Source of the DNA: Lachnospiraceae bacterium
GTDB taxonomy: Bacteria > Bacillota > Clostridia > Lachnospirales > Lachnospiraceae
DNA: 38,337 nt
Assembly (NCBI GenBank): GCA_028692975.1
Contig: JAQUWF010000018.1
Location: forward strand, 1-38,337
Direction: 5' to 3'
The notes beneath the pieces were generated by a model. It was not told the DNA's origin. It did not search any database and was given only the letters and a program-made list of their open reading frames with translations. Positions 1-7,969 of this stretch are shown in pieces. Position 1 is the first letter of the stretch. Every line of letters begins with the position of its first letter. Position numbers and translations under genes: made by a program.

Positions 1-682
1 CTTCCGGTCCAATGCCGTGGTTGTCATGTATATGAAGGTGCTTCAATTCTTTTCCTGCGTGCATCACTTCCGTATATGGATCTTTGCCCAGGTAATTTCC
101 ATGGCCAACGTCAAACACGATTTTCAGATTACTCCGCCCAACATCCTTCAGCAGCTTTTGCAAACTTTCTGTTGTCTCTGTCAAACGGCCACCAAAAAGA
201 TTTTCGGTATAAAGAGTCACGCCATATGCTTCCGCCTTATCGCATGCCCGCTGCAGCATTTCTACGGTCAGCTTCCACGCTTTATCATACATTTCCTCCG
301 CGGTCCCAATGGTATTATCCGCATGAAGAATAGGTACATGCATCCCATCGCTGCTGCTTCCCGAATGGATAACTACTTCCTTTCCACCTAAAGCTGCTGT
401 ATAGAGTATGCAATGCTCTATTTCATCAAAAATAGCTCTTCGGATCGTATGATTTTCCTCCGACAGATTAAACCCGGAAATATGGACCAGCACCTGCGGA
501 TGATATGCCTGAATAATATCTCTTACAGCCTGATTGTATTCGGTTGTATCCAAGTGTTCCATATGTTCATAATAGGTTACCTCAATAGCTTGATATAAAT
601 CGGATCCGAGGCACGCTTCTCCTACTTTTCGAATATGTTCTGGTGCCATTTTATAATTAATGTTAAATCCAAATCTTTCCAT
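1..682 (-). CDS. Sugar phosphate isomerase/epimerase-like TIM-barrel protein (3' end beyond window)
   Basis: An open minus-strand frame runs from ATG at 682 off the left edge, giving 227 residues with no stop. The start follows a purine-rich AAAGAAAGTGAG site. The protein begins MERFGFNINYKM and has the AP-endonuclease-2/xylose isomerase-like barrel pattern: an early HISGF strand, GGKEVVIHSG near residue 100, a TENLFGG strand with a metal-type Glu near residue 170, and VFDVGHGN followed by HLHIHDN near the cut end. These His, Asp and Glu positions are the usual divalent metal ligands. It lies 65 bp downstream of the ABC permease in the same direction, so it is probably the last or near-last gene of that operon. 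Seen: motifs and position. Inferred: it processes the imported sugar or sugar phosphate. The exact substrate is unknown. Confidence 0.85.
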   Translation of the reverse strand, partial: MERFGFNINYKMAPEHIRKVGEACLGSDLYQAIEVTYYEHMEHLDTTEYNQAVRDIIQAYHPQVLVHISGFNLSEENHTIRRAIFDEIEHCILYTAALGGKEVVIHSGSSSDGMHVPILHADNTIGTAEEMYDKAWKLTVEMLQRACDKAEAYGVTLYTENLFGGRLTETTESLQKLLKDVGRSNLKIVFDVGHGNYLGKDPYTEVMHAGKELKHLHIHDNHGIGPE

Positions 683-747
683 ATTGTTCTCACTTTCTTT
701 TAACATGATAACTGTTCCGTAAATATGCAGACCTGCTGAATCGTTAC

Positions 748-2430
748 TTAGTATGATCTATATTTTTGTGTCAATCCCAATGTCACACTTGATAAGCCCA
801 TGAGTATCACAATATAAACAAGTGTGCTGGCCGCTGAAAAGGGATCCGGATTTGTAGCTGGTGTTCGCAGTACAATACCCAAAGGCACATTATTGGCACT
901 GTACAGCAATGCCGAAACTGTGTATTCAGACAAAAGTCCATTAAAAGTAATCGCCGCTACCGATATGGCTGTTGGCAGCATAGCTGGCAAAATGACACGG
1001 AGCAAAGTATAAATCGGTCCAGCTCCCAATGATCTCGCTGCCTCCTCATGTGCCGTATTCACATTATACAGAGACGCTTTGATCAAACGCATGGCCGACG
1101 GGATACTTGTTACGGCATACGCGATGGGCAGAAGCCAAAAACCTCCCAGAAGCACTACATTAAACACCAGCGGATTCGCTGTAGAATAAGTTGAAATCAT
1201 ACCAACTACCAGCATAGTTGCCGGAAGCATCCAGGGAATCAGCAGGGTCAGTTCCAATATCAACGTTACTTTACTCTTCTTTTTATGAATAGCCAACGCA
1301 GATGCAATACAAATAAACATGACGATAATTACCGCAAGAACACTTAGCTTCATACTATTTAACAACGGCTTCAGCGTAGTACTCTGTGAAAATACCCGGA
1401 TATAATTTTCCAGGGTAAAATGCGTCGGGAACGTTTGATCCACAATGGTCTGTATATCTGCAAAGGAAAATATTAAAATACCCAAAATAGGGAGCACATA
1501 AATAATCCCCAACGCATAAGCCACGGCATGTACCAATACATTCAGTATGGGATTTCGTATTTTCATTTTGCGAATCTTGGTAGGCACCTTGGAAACAGAG
1601 ACATAATTGTTCCTTCGCTCAAACCATTTCAGCACCAACAGCAGTATGATACAGGTAATAGCCAGAACAAAGGCCAGCAATGCGGCCAGCTCCCGACTGC
1701 CTATACTGTTCAAATTCAGGATCATACTGTTTATCATATAAAAATCCTTACCTCCCAGGACAGAAGGTGCCGCAAAAGAATTCAGTGCCATTAATGTGAG
1801 CAAAACGGTTGCTGAAAAAATAGCCGGTTTAATAACAGGCAGTGCCACCGAGAAAAATGCCCTCACATTACTTCCTCCCAAGCTGCGACAGGCTTCTATG
1901 GTAGAATAATCTACACGCTTGAATGAAGTTTTTACAAACAGAATATGATACGTTGTCATGGAAAAACTATGTACAAAAAGTACACCCATAAAACCGGTAA
2001 ACCACTTTGAATTCATATTGGGAAACACTTCCAAAAGCATTTTTGTCACAAAACCATTAGAGGAATAAATGTAATTATATCCGGTTACCAGTGAAATTCC
2101 CCCATAGATTAGCGGACTATGGAAAATAATATCCAAAAACTTGGAACCTCTGACTTTAAAATATTCGGTCACCATAATCTGAAAAATACCAACAACGGAA
2201 ACCGTCACTATGGTGCAGGCCGCCATAATATAGGTGTTTTTCAGGGAACTCAAAACACGTCCTGAAGAGGTCAGTTTTTTGATGACGTCAAAACTAAAGC
2301 TGCCATCTTTGAAAAATATTTCACGCACTACGCCCACGACAGGTATTATAATAAAGCAAAGAATAAACCATCCGATCACTGCAAACAGAAGTCCATATAT
2401 AACCTTCTGTATTATTTTCTTACTGCTCAT
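748..2430 (-). CDS. ABC transporter permease, fused two-domain (FbpB/AfuB/ThiP type)
   Basis: The protein is about 560 residues with two successive permease modules. Each has roughly six hydrophobic segments and an EAA loop: EACRSLGGSNVRAFFSVALP in the first half and EEAARSLGAGPIYTLLRVILP in the second. This duplicated layout is typical of the iron(III), thiamine, 2-aminoethylphosphonate and hexose-phosphate importers, where one chain replaces two permeases. ATG at 2430 is preferred because GGAGGAG lies 6 bp upstream; the longer in-frame starts at 2436 and 2460 lack a usable site. The gene overlaps the ATPase stop by 11 bp, which implies translational coupling. It forms the membrane channel of the importer with the ATPase at 2420-3454 and the binding protein at 3515-4621. 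Confidence 0.93.
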   Translation of the reverse strand: MSSKKIIQKVIYGLLFAVIGWFILCFIIIPVVGVVREIFFKDGSFSFDVIKKLTSSGRVLSSLKNTYIMAACTIVTVSVVGIFQIMVTEYFKVRGSKFLDIIFHSPLIYGGISLVTGYNYIYSSNGFVTKMLLEVFPNMNSKWFTGFMGVLFVHSFSMTTYHILFVKTSFKRVDYSTIEACRSLGGSNVRAFFSVALPVIKPAIFSATVLLTLMALNSFAAPSVLGGKDFYMINSMILNLNSIGSRELAALLAFVLAITCIILLLVLKWFERRNNYVSVSKVPTKIRKMKIRNPILNVLVHAVAYALGIIYVLPILGILIFSFADIQTIVDQTFPTHFTLENYIRVFSQSTTLKPLLNSMKLSVLAVIIVMFICIASALAIHKKKSKVTLILELTLLIPWMLPATMLVVGMISTYSTANPLVFNVVLLGGFWLLPIAYAVTSIPSAMRLIKASLYNVNTAHEEAARSLGAGPIYTLLRVILPAMLPTAISVAAITFNGLLSEYTVSALLYSANNVPLGIVLRTPATNPDPFSAASTLVYIVILMGLSSVTLGLTQKYRSY

Positions 2431-3454
2431 GGGCATCTCCTCCAAAAGCCAGAATATCATCCTTTCGGATACAAAGGGTTACCTCATCCCCAATCAAAAA
2501 CTGATTGTCATTATTAAAAATAGTACTGTATATCACGGTATCATCACCCGTGTCTATTTTTACCTTTGAGTAGGAGCCAAGGAATTCAAATCCCGCTACT
2601 TTTCCGGTCAAACAGATCTGATCGTCATCCTCCTGTTTCTGTCCCTTGCTCTGGACCATGATCTTCTGTGGTCGGATATAGCATTTTTGCATCTTATCAT
2701 ATCCGCAGTTTTCTTTGATTTTTTCTTCGGCTTTCCCACTCAACAAATTAATATCACCAATAAACCTGGCTACAAATTCACTCTTTGGATGATTATAAAT
2801 CTCCTGCGGCGTGCCTATCTGTTCCAGCCTCCCCAGATTGAATACAGCAATGCGGTCAGATATGGCCATGGCCTCTTCCTGATCATGGGTAACATAGATG
2901 GTCGTAATCCCCAGTTCCTTTTGCAGCCTTTTGATTTCCTCTCGCATGGAAATACGCAGCTTCGCATCCAGATTGGAAAGTGGTTCATCCATTAGCAAAA
3001 TACGTGGTTCCAAAACAAGTGCTCTTGCAATAGCTATTCTCTGCTGCTGCCCGCCAGACAATTCGGACACCTTTTTATTCAAATGCTCCGTAATACCCGT
3101 GCGCTGGGCAACACTCTCCACCTTGCTCTTGATGATTTTTTTATTAACTTTATGTGCTTTCAGTCCAAAAGCAATATTTTCATACACATTCATACTTGGA
3201 AACAATGCATAACTCTGAAATACAAATCCTAGATTTCGCTCTTCCGGAAGCAGACCGGACAAGTCTGTTCCCGAAGCAACAATCTGACCGTTTGATGCTT
3301 TTTCAAAGCCAGAAATACAACGCAGAGTTGTTGTTTTCCCGCATCCAGATGGCCCTAGAAAGGTAAAGAACTCCCCATCCTGGATTTCAATATTTAAATC
3401 TTTCACAGCAGTAAAATCTCCATATTTTACAGCTAAATCTTTTATCTCGATCAT
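2420..3454 (-). CDS. ABC transporter ATP-binding protein (PotA/FbpC family)
   Basis: This 344-residue ATPase has every nucleotide-binding motif: Walker A GPSGCGKT at 34-41, Q-loop Q80, signature LSGGQ at 132-136, Walker B ILLMDEP at 152-158 and the switch His in TIYVTHD near 190. The last ~110 residues form a TOBE-like regulatory domain, as in PotA, FbpC and UgpC. Start ATG at 3454 follows AAAGGAG with good spacing. The gene is dedicated to the transporter encoded around it, with its stop overlapping the permease start. A hairpin in the 60-bp gap before it probably lowers its expression relative to the binding protein. Confidence 0.95.
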   Translation of the reverse strand: MIEIKDLAVKYGDFTAVKDLNIEIQDGEFFTFLGPSGCGKTTTLRCISGFEKASNGQIVASGTDLSGLLPEERNLGFVFQSYALFPSMNVYENIAFGLKAHKVNKKIIKSKVESVAQRTGITEHLNKKVSELSGGQQQRIAIARALVLEPRILLMDEPLSNLDAKLRISMREEIKRLQKELGITTIYVTHDQEEAMAISDRIAVFNLGRLEQIGTPQEIYNHPKSEFVARFIGDINLLSGKAEEKIKENCGYDKMQKCYIRPQKIMVQSKGQKQEDDDQICLTGKVAGFEFLGSYSKVKIDTGDDTVIYSTIFNNDNQFLIGDEVTLCIRKDDILAFGGDAHEQ

Positions 3455-3474
3455 GGGTTTCTCCTTTTATGTTT

Positions 3475-3507
3475 AAAACCAGCAGCGTTGTGTACTGCTG
3501 GTTTTTT
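3475..3507 (-). terminator. Intercistronic hairpin between binding protein and ATPase
   Basis: AACCAGCAG (3477-3485) and CTGCTGGTT (3495-3503) form a 9-bp stem with a 9-nt loop and T-runs on both sides. It lies between the binding-protein stop and the ATPase start within one operon. Such hairpins usually act as partial terminators or 3'-end stabilisers so that the binding protein is made in excess. Confidence 0.65.
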
Positions 3508-3514
3508 ACTATTT

Positions 3515-4621
3515 TTATGGCATAATTTCCAATTCAATTTTTTCTAACCAGGAATCAATATTTTTTGATGCAATGCTCCAGTCAATATTTTGAGCCGTAA
3601 ACATGGTTGCAGCCTCTTTTACAGCATCTGGACATAACTCGATAGCTACAGGTGATGCCGGTGCCTGACCGAATTCTTCTGCATATGCACTCATTACCTC
3701 AGCAGAACCAAACCAATCGATAAACTTCTTTGCTGCATCTTCCCTCTTTGTTCCCGCTACCATACCGATAGCTTCTGCAACTACAGGTGTTCCATTCTCC
3801 GGTTTTACATACTCTACCGGGATTTCATTTTTTTCACAGTTGCTGACAACACCGCCATACCACCACAGAAGTATGGGCATTTCACCCTCTTTAAAAGCTT
3901 TCCAGATATCCGGATCATTGCTTGGCATTGTACCTGCATTCGCATAAATGCTGCTCAGCAGATCCCAGCCTTCCTGGCTCACCTCTCCTGTAGACTGATC
4001 CACGTAATCCCAAAGAAGGCCAACTAAATAGGAACGTGTAGTCTGAGAAGAAGTCCCACCGATTCCATATTTTCCAGCGTATTTTTCATCTGCCAGATCC
4101 GCCCACGACTTAGGTGCATCTTCCTGTGAAATGTAATCCGAATTGTATGCGATAACAATAGGCGTCTGCCAAAAACTGTTAAAGTAAGATTCCTTTTCCT
4201 TATAAACTTCAGGCAGATCAGTTACCCAAGTTGGTTCATATGGCTGTAAAATACCTTTATCTTTTAATGTATACATGGAATTTTGTGCCAGACCCATCAC
4301 CACATCTGCCTGGGGATTTGCTTTTTCAGCCACCAATCGATCCGACAATTCCCCTCCACCTGCACAGAGGAACTGAATGTCAATGCCCAGATCTGCTTTC
4401 GCTTTCTCCATCATCCAGGCACCCCTTGTCTCGTCTCCCTGTGGTGAGTAAACAACCAGTGTCTCTCCATCTGCCGCTTCCGTTCCCTCGGCGGTTGTAT
4501 CGGTTGCTTCCGTTGTCATCTCTTCCTTTGTTTCTCCCTTGTCTGTATTCGTGTTGCCACATCCGCTCAATGCAAATACTGCAACAAGGCCCATCGCTAT
4601 TAATCTTTTTCCATACTTCAT
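3515..4621 (-). CDS. Extracellular solute-binding lipoprotein (Fe3+/sugar-phosphate type ABC importer)
   Basis: The protein is 368 residues with a lipoprotein signal: basic MKYGKR, a hydrophobic stretch and the lipobox ALSGC with Cys near 21, then a Thr/Glu-rich linker to about residue 50. The mature part matches the periplasmic-binding-protein fold of the FbpA/AfuA/phosphonate cluster: LVVYSPQGDE near the start, NPQADVVMGL, a PIVIAYNSDYI hinge region and a C-terminal NIDWSIASKNIDSWLEKIE helix. ATG at 4621 is the first start after the promoter region. It is the first gene of the operon and faces a LacI regulator. The family binds Fe3+, 2-aminoethylphosphonate, thiamine or hexose phosphates. 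The LacI and isomerase neighbours favour a phosphorylated or other carbohydrate, which is inference. Confidence 0.9.
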   Translation of the reverse strand: MKYGKRLIAMGLVAVFALSGCGNTNTDKGETKEEMTTEATDTTAEGTEAADGETLVVYSPQGDETRGAWMMEKAKADLGIDIQFLCAGGGELSDRLVAEKANPQADVVMGLAQNSMYTLKDKGILQPYEPTWVTDLPEVYKEKESYFNSFWQTPIVIAYNSDYISQEDAPKSWADLADEKYAGKYGIGGTSSQTTRSYLVGLLWDYVDQSTGEVSQEGWDLLSSIYANAGTMPSNDPDIWKAFKEGEMPILLWWYGGVVSNCEKNEIPVEYVKPENGTPVVAEAIGMVAGTKREDAAKKFIDWFGSAEVMSAYAEEFGQAPASPVAIELCPDAVKEAATMFTAQNIDWSIASKNIDSWLEKIELEIMP

Positions 4622-4666
4622 TCTTTTTCCCTCTCTGCTTTCTTGTCTCGTTTTTGTTATAGGTAA

Positions 4667-4695
4667 AACTTATCACTAATTTAGTAAATTGTCAA
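4667..4695 (-). promoter_or_regulatory. Predicted sigma-A promoter of the ABC/isomerase operon
   Basis: On the minus strand a consensus -35 TTGACA (4690-4695) is followed after 17 bp by TAAGTT (4667-4672), upstream of the binding-protein start at 4621. One TTTAGTAAA-type operator (4680-4688) lies inside the spacer, so a bound repressor would block polymerase. The -10 is weak. Confidence 0.6.
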
Positions 4696-4823
4696 TCTCT
4701 ATTAGTAAACTTCACTTGCGTTTTACTAAATTAACAATTTTCTTACATTCTTTTTATGTATTATTACCCAAGAACCAGATTTTCCGTTTTTTATTTTAGT
4801 AAATTTATATTGCCTTTAGTAAA
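4680..4823. promoter_or_regulatory. Five LacI-type operator candidates TTTAGTAAA / TTTACTAAA
   Basis: Near-palindromic 9-mers occur at 4680-4688, 4701-4709 (first base differs), 4722-4730 (opposite orientation), 4795-4803 and 4815-4823. The first three are spaced exactly 21 bp centre to centre and the last two 20 bp, i.e. about two helical turns. They fill the divergent region between the LacI gene and the transporter operon, with one copy in each promoter spacer. The assignment to the adjacent LacI protein is inference. Confidence 0.65.
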
Positions 4824-4838
4824 TTATTCCTTTATAAT
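4810..4838 (+). promoter_or_regulatory. Predicted sigma-A promoter of the LacI-family gene
   Basis: TTGCCT (4810-4815) and a perfect TATAAT (4833-4838) are separated by 17 bp, 75 bp upstream of the start at 4914. The fifth TTTAGTAAA site (4815-4823) sits directly after the -35, which implies autoregulation. Confidence 0.7.
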
Positions 4839-4913
4839 GAAATCACACGGTACTGCGATCAAAATCCTTTTTTCGCCTGCGCCATTATATTATAGGAAGG
4901 AGCTCGCAATTAT

Positions 4914-5927
4914 ATGGTAACTATAAAAGATCTTGCTAATCGGCTGAATCTTTCATCTGCCACTATATCCAGAGCCTTACGCAACGACAAGACCTTATCG
5001 ATTACCCCGGAAACAAAGGCCCGCATATTTATGGCCGCCGAGGAGATGGGTTACGTTATAAAAGAAAAAAAGGCTACCCCTCAGGAAAAAGAAAAGATTA
5101 TCACTGTAATACACAAGCAGCAGACTTTCCGTAATCAAATTGATTCTTCCTATTATTTTTCCGTGCGTACAGGTATTGAAGAAACATGTGCGCAAAAACA
5201 CTACATCTGCAATTTTTTAGCCATTGAACAAATGAATGAATTTGCGCCTATTACAGATGCGATCCTGATTGTAGGGAATTATTCCAGGGAACAATTTGAA
5301 CTGATTGAAAGCACCTACCGTTCTGTGCCAATGGCCACTATCGGTATTATCTCCTATTCTCCCGCTTCTATTGATCATATTACTCACAGCAATCAAGTCT
5401 CGGTGGAATTAGCGCTGGATTATCTGTTCAAAAACAGGCATGAAAAAATCGGCTATCTGGGCATAACAGAAGCCATCGGTACCGAACAATTTGGTTCTCG
5501 AAAGAAACACTTTATCCGTATTATGCAAAGCCATGGGTGTTATAACCCTTCCTGGATTTTGGAGAGCGAACACGGGCGAGATCGTGTAGAACGCGGCTAT
5601 GAAACAATGCTTCAATGGCTCCGTACTACAAAAGAACTTCCAACTGCTTTTTTCTGTGCCAACGATCCCATTGCTCTTGGCGCCTTAAAAGCTTTGCATG
5701 AGTCCAATATTTCTGTGCCGGAACAAATTTCTCTGGTTGCACACGACGGTTCCTATCCAACACAATATTCCACTCCCCCACTTTCCACCATTGATGTTCA
5801 TCCTTTCCAGCTGGGCTGTGAAGGCGTCTCACTGCTGGACGAGCGCATTACTGGGAAACGGAAAATCGCCAAAAAAGTGCAGTTTTACCCGGACCTGGTT
5901 ATCCGCGACAGCGTTCGGAAGCTATAG
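4914..5927 (+). CDS. LacI-family transcriptional regulator
   Basis: The protein is 337 residues. The N-terminal helix-turn-helix (residues 1-25, TIKDLANRLNLSSATISRAL) and hinge region are typical of LacI/GalR, followed by a periplasmic-binding-protein-like sensor domain with AFFCANDPIALGALKALHE near residue 245 and the usual TTIDVHPFQLG segment near 290. Start ATG follows AGGAAGGAG at 4894-4902. It is divergent from the importer/isomerase operon and shares a region packed with five operator-like sites, so it very likely controls that operon and itself. The inducer is probably the transported carbohydrate or a derivative. Its stop lies only 24 bp from an insertion-element end, whose hairpin probably ends the transcript. 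Confidence 0.92.
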   Translation: MVTIKDLANRLNLSSATISRALRNDKTLSITPETKARIFMAAEEMGYVIKEKKATPQEKEKIITVIHKQQTFRNQIDSSYYFSVRTGIEETCAQKHYICNFLAIEQMNEFAPITDAILIVGNYSREQFELIESTYRSVPMATIGIISYSPASIDHITHSNQVSVELALDYLFKNRHEKIGYLGITEAIGTEQFGSRKKHFIRIMQSHGCYNPSWILESEHGRDRVERGYETMLQWLRTTKELPTAFFCANDPIALGALKALHESNISVPEQISLVAHDGSYPTQYSTPPLSTIDVHPFQLGCEGVSLLDERITGKRKIAKKVQFYPDLVIRDSVRKL

Positions 5928-5982
5928 ATACCACAATATGATTTTTCTAAAAAGGGGCTGTAAAATAAGTCCCTAATTAGGA

Positions 5983-6020
5983 ATCGCCAGTTCCGGCAAA
6001 TGCCGGAACTGGCGATTTTT
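5983..6020 (+). terminator. Strong rho-independent terminator inside the left end of the IS
   Basis: A perfect 16-bp inverted repeat, ATCGCCAGTTCCGGCA (5983-5998) and its complement (6001-6016), is followed by a T-run on the plus strand. It lies just inside the left inverted repeat, 56 bp after the LacI stop, and would terminate that transcript as well as shield the element from read-through. Confidence 0.85.
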
Positions 6021-6068
6021 CGTTAAAAAGTGTACACTTAATAAAGCCATGTGCATAGATATCCTATT

Positions 6069-6584
6069 TTAAGCAGCCAACTCTTTTCGCTGCTTTTTCT
6101 TATTGATGAATCCAGGTCACTTCCTGATTCATTCGGATGGTCCTGTTACCGGAGTTTTTCCATACCCAGGTATATCGGTTTGCATTTGCCCCTATTTTTG
6201 TGCCATGGCTATAAGTATGTTCCAGATTAACCTGATCCTTTTCAAAAATATGGGTATTTACGTCCTAAAAATCTGTTCTATCGAATCAGTAAGCCTATTT
6301 CGGATGAGGTTGCCAAAGGTGGCAAACGAAGGGGCTTTTATGTCATCGAGAAGATACATGTAACGGATATGGTTTCTGCAGAGTTTTTCTATCTCACGTA
6401 AAGAAGAGATTCCACGTTCCATAAAAGCAAAGAGTATCACTTTGAGGAGCTTCTGCTCATCACATCTTGGACGATCTGTTCTGCAGTCTTTCTCTACAAA
6501 ATATCTTGATAGGTCGATGTGATCCATAACTTCACAGAAAATATACACTGAATCAGAAATATCAATTAATTTTTCGATTTTCAA
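6069..6584 (-). pseudogene. IS1182-family transposase remnant (frameshifted, internally deleted)
   Basis: The minus strand from about 6584 encodes an IS1182-like N-terminus of 108 residues with ICEVMDHIDLSRYF-type text, DEQKLLKVILFAFMERG and APSFATFGNLIRN. After IEQIF the frame is lost by about one base. The next frame continues at once with NTHIFEKDQVNLEHTY and GTKIGANANRYTWVWK, the expected continuation, ending at a stop at 6100. A further frame shift gives a basic KKKQRKELAA tail ending at 6069, which resembles a C-terminus joined by deletion. The first codon is TTG without a ribosome site. The catalytic core is absent, so it is non-functional. Confidence 0.8.
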
Positions 6585-6695
6585 TGGTAATTTTAATTGT
6601 CTTACAGTGTAACTATTATTGGTATTTTTCTTTTAGGGACTTATTTTGCAGCCCCTTGTAATCGCTGTAATTCCTTATATCCATCTCCGAATCCT

Positions 6696-7466
6696 CTATA
6701 CCTTTTTCCTTGGCAATTCCACATTAAGACCCAACACGATTTTCACCAGCCATATGAAAAAGAACAACACAAGAATAGGAATCAGGCAGGAAGTCACAAT
6801 CATGACTGCGATGGCTTCTATAAAGTTATTCAGTGAATTTTCCACTTTCGCGGCGATACTGCTGACCCCGTCCGTGATCTTATTCCAAAATCCCTCCAGG
6901 AATCCTTCATCTTCTGCATTTTCTTTGATTTCATCCGTGGTATCCTTGGCCTGATCAATGGTTGTCTGAATGGAGGAATTGTAGGTCTCCTCGATCAGGT
7001 CCGAAAGTTTTACGCTGGCCGGAACCACGAGTACGATAGCAAATCCAAAGAAAATCAATTTCCGGATAATGTTCTTCCACAGATCTTTCTGCAAAAAGAC
7101 ATTGGCCGAATACAGGGCACAGGCAATAGGAATCAAAAACATAAAAGCCGCATATCCCGTTATGGTCAAAAGATATTTTTCCAGATAAATCGCACAGATT
7201 ACAATCAGAAAATAGGAGCTCATATCCGCCAGTTTTTCTGCAATGGGTGTGGCTGTATCTCCGGGAATCAGCGTAATAGCCGCCGACGTGGCCGCCGAAG
7301 CCGCCGCCAGTTCCATCACCGTAGTCCGCTTGTCATCCAGTGATTGGATGGTCTTCGCATGGAATTCCGGTGATGCCGCAAATCTGGTTACCACAAAGAT
7401 CGAAAGCAACGCGATAATCAACGGTGCCACCACCATAGCAATCTTCTTCCCATTCATGTTCATCAT
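6696..7466 (-). CDS. Unknown membrane protein with four hydrophobic regions
   Basis: The protein is 256 residues from ATG at 7466, chosen because AAGGGGG lies 9 bp upstream; a longer frame to 7550 has no ribosome site. Hydrophobic segments lie near residues 6-26, in two or three helices around 82-125, near 135-155 and at 225-250. Between the last two is a soluble, acidic, helix-prone stretch (IDQAKDTTDEIKENAEDEGF) ending in an ITDGVSSIAAKVENSLNNFIEA amphipathic region. The C-terminus is basic (RKKV). I do not recognise a family. It is not in an operon: the IS lies downstream and a repeat-rich gap upstream. The composition suggests an integral membrane protein with a coiled-coil-like outer or inner loop; no function can be assigned. 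Confidence 0.75.
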   Translation of the reverse strand: MMNMNGKKIAMVVAPLIIALLSIFVVTRFAASPEFHAKTIQSLDDKRTTVMELAAASAATSAAITLIPGDTATPIAEKLADMSSYFLIVICAIYLEKYLLTITGYAAFMFLIPIACALYSANVFLQKDLWKNIIRKLIFFGFAIVLVVPASVKLSDLIEETYNSSIQTTIDQAKDTTDEIKENAEDEGFLEGFWNKITDGVSSIAAKVENSLNNFIEAIAVMIVTSCLIPILVLFFFIWLVKIVLGLNVELPRKKV

Positions 7467-7499
7467 ATGTACGTTCCCCCTTATGAAAATAAGTTTGTC

Positions 7500-7517
7500 G
7501 TAACTGTTCAGTACTTG
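7500..7517 (-). repeat. Copy of an intergenic 18-mer (diverged)
   Basis: The minus strand reads CAAGTACTGAACAGTTAC, which shares the CTGAACAGTTAC core with the identical 18-mers at 11656-11673 and 17033-17050. It lies upstream of the membrane-protein gene starting at 7466. Confidence 0.4.
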
Positions 7518-7590
7518 ACCAGTTACACTTTGTCGTCTATTTATAATCATACCACATTCTTTTCCATATGTATCATCAATTTACTGTGCA

Positions 7591-7830
7591 CGGGGCATAC
7601 AGAAAAAAAGTAATCCATCCTGCCCCGGAATAAAACATGAATACCATTATAATCGGGATAAAGGGCATATACAAAAGAATTTATCATCCCTGCCCCTATA
7701 TCAGGAATAAGCGGGGCAAAAAATGTAAAAAAGTTTGTATATGCCCTGTTGGCAGCCTAAAAAGGGGGAAAACACGCTAAAAAATCAGACTGGGGGGCAG
7801 AGGCAGTACAAAAAATTGTATATGCCCTGC
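7591..7830. repeat. Cluster of GC-box inverted repeats in a 500-bp intergenic region
   Basis: In otherwise AT-rich DNA the motif GGGCATATACAA recurs: 7663-7674, and in complement at 7735-7746 and about 7816-7827. Shorter GGGGCA/TGCCCC boxes lie at 7592-7597, 7621-7626, 7691-7696, 7713-7718 and 7795-7800. AGGGCATATACAAA (7662-7675) pairs perfectly with 7734-7747 and encloses a TGCCCC/GGGGCA stem; CGGGGCA (7591-7597) pairs with TGCCCCG (7621-7627). The rest of 7467-7590 and 7831-7889 shows nothing further that I can support, apart from the short repeat at 7500-7517. Confidence 0.6.
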
Positions 7831-7889
7831 ATGGTCATTAATCTTGTATTCATTATCAATTCTATATGTCTTGTCACATAAATTTACAC

Positions 7890-7918
7890 TTGTTACACAG
7901 TAAGGTTTACTGTATAAT
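7890..7918 (+). promoter_or_regulatory. Promoter with palindromic operator upstream of the EIIC_2/cobO pair
   Basis: TTGTTA (7890-7895), a 17-bp spacer and a perfect TATAAT (7913-7918) precede the gene at 7970. The spacer holds the palindrome ACAGTAA GGT TTACTGT (7897-7913). The symmetry continues outward with one mismatch, giving 10-bp arms. This is the position expected of a repressor operator; the regulator is unknown. Confidence 0.65.
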
Positions 7919-7969
7919 AAACGCTATGCAATTCAAAACAAAAAACCATTCAAAATGAGGAGCGAAAAA

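Larger units (their letters stand above)
5952..6657. mobile_element. IS1182-like element, internally deleted (about 706 bp)
   Basis: A 25-bp inverted repeat with one mismatch bounds the element: 5952-5976 (begins AAGGGGCTG) and 6633-6657 (the complement). Inside is only the start of an IS1182-like transposase reading leftward, with a frameshift, apparently joined to a short C-terminal piece. Full elements of this type are about 1.5 kb or more, so most of the transposase is gone while both ends remain. It could be mobilised only in trans. No target-site duplication is evident. Confidence 0.75.

Noticed and set aside
4380-4676. A 98-codon minus-strand frame overlapping the binding-protein start
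   Set aside because: It is a frame-shifted shadow of the signal peptide and linker region of the binding protein and crosses its promoter.
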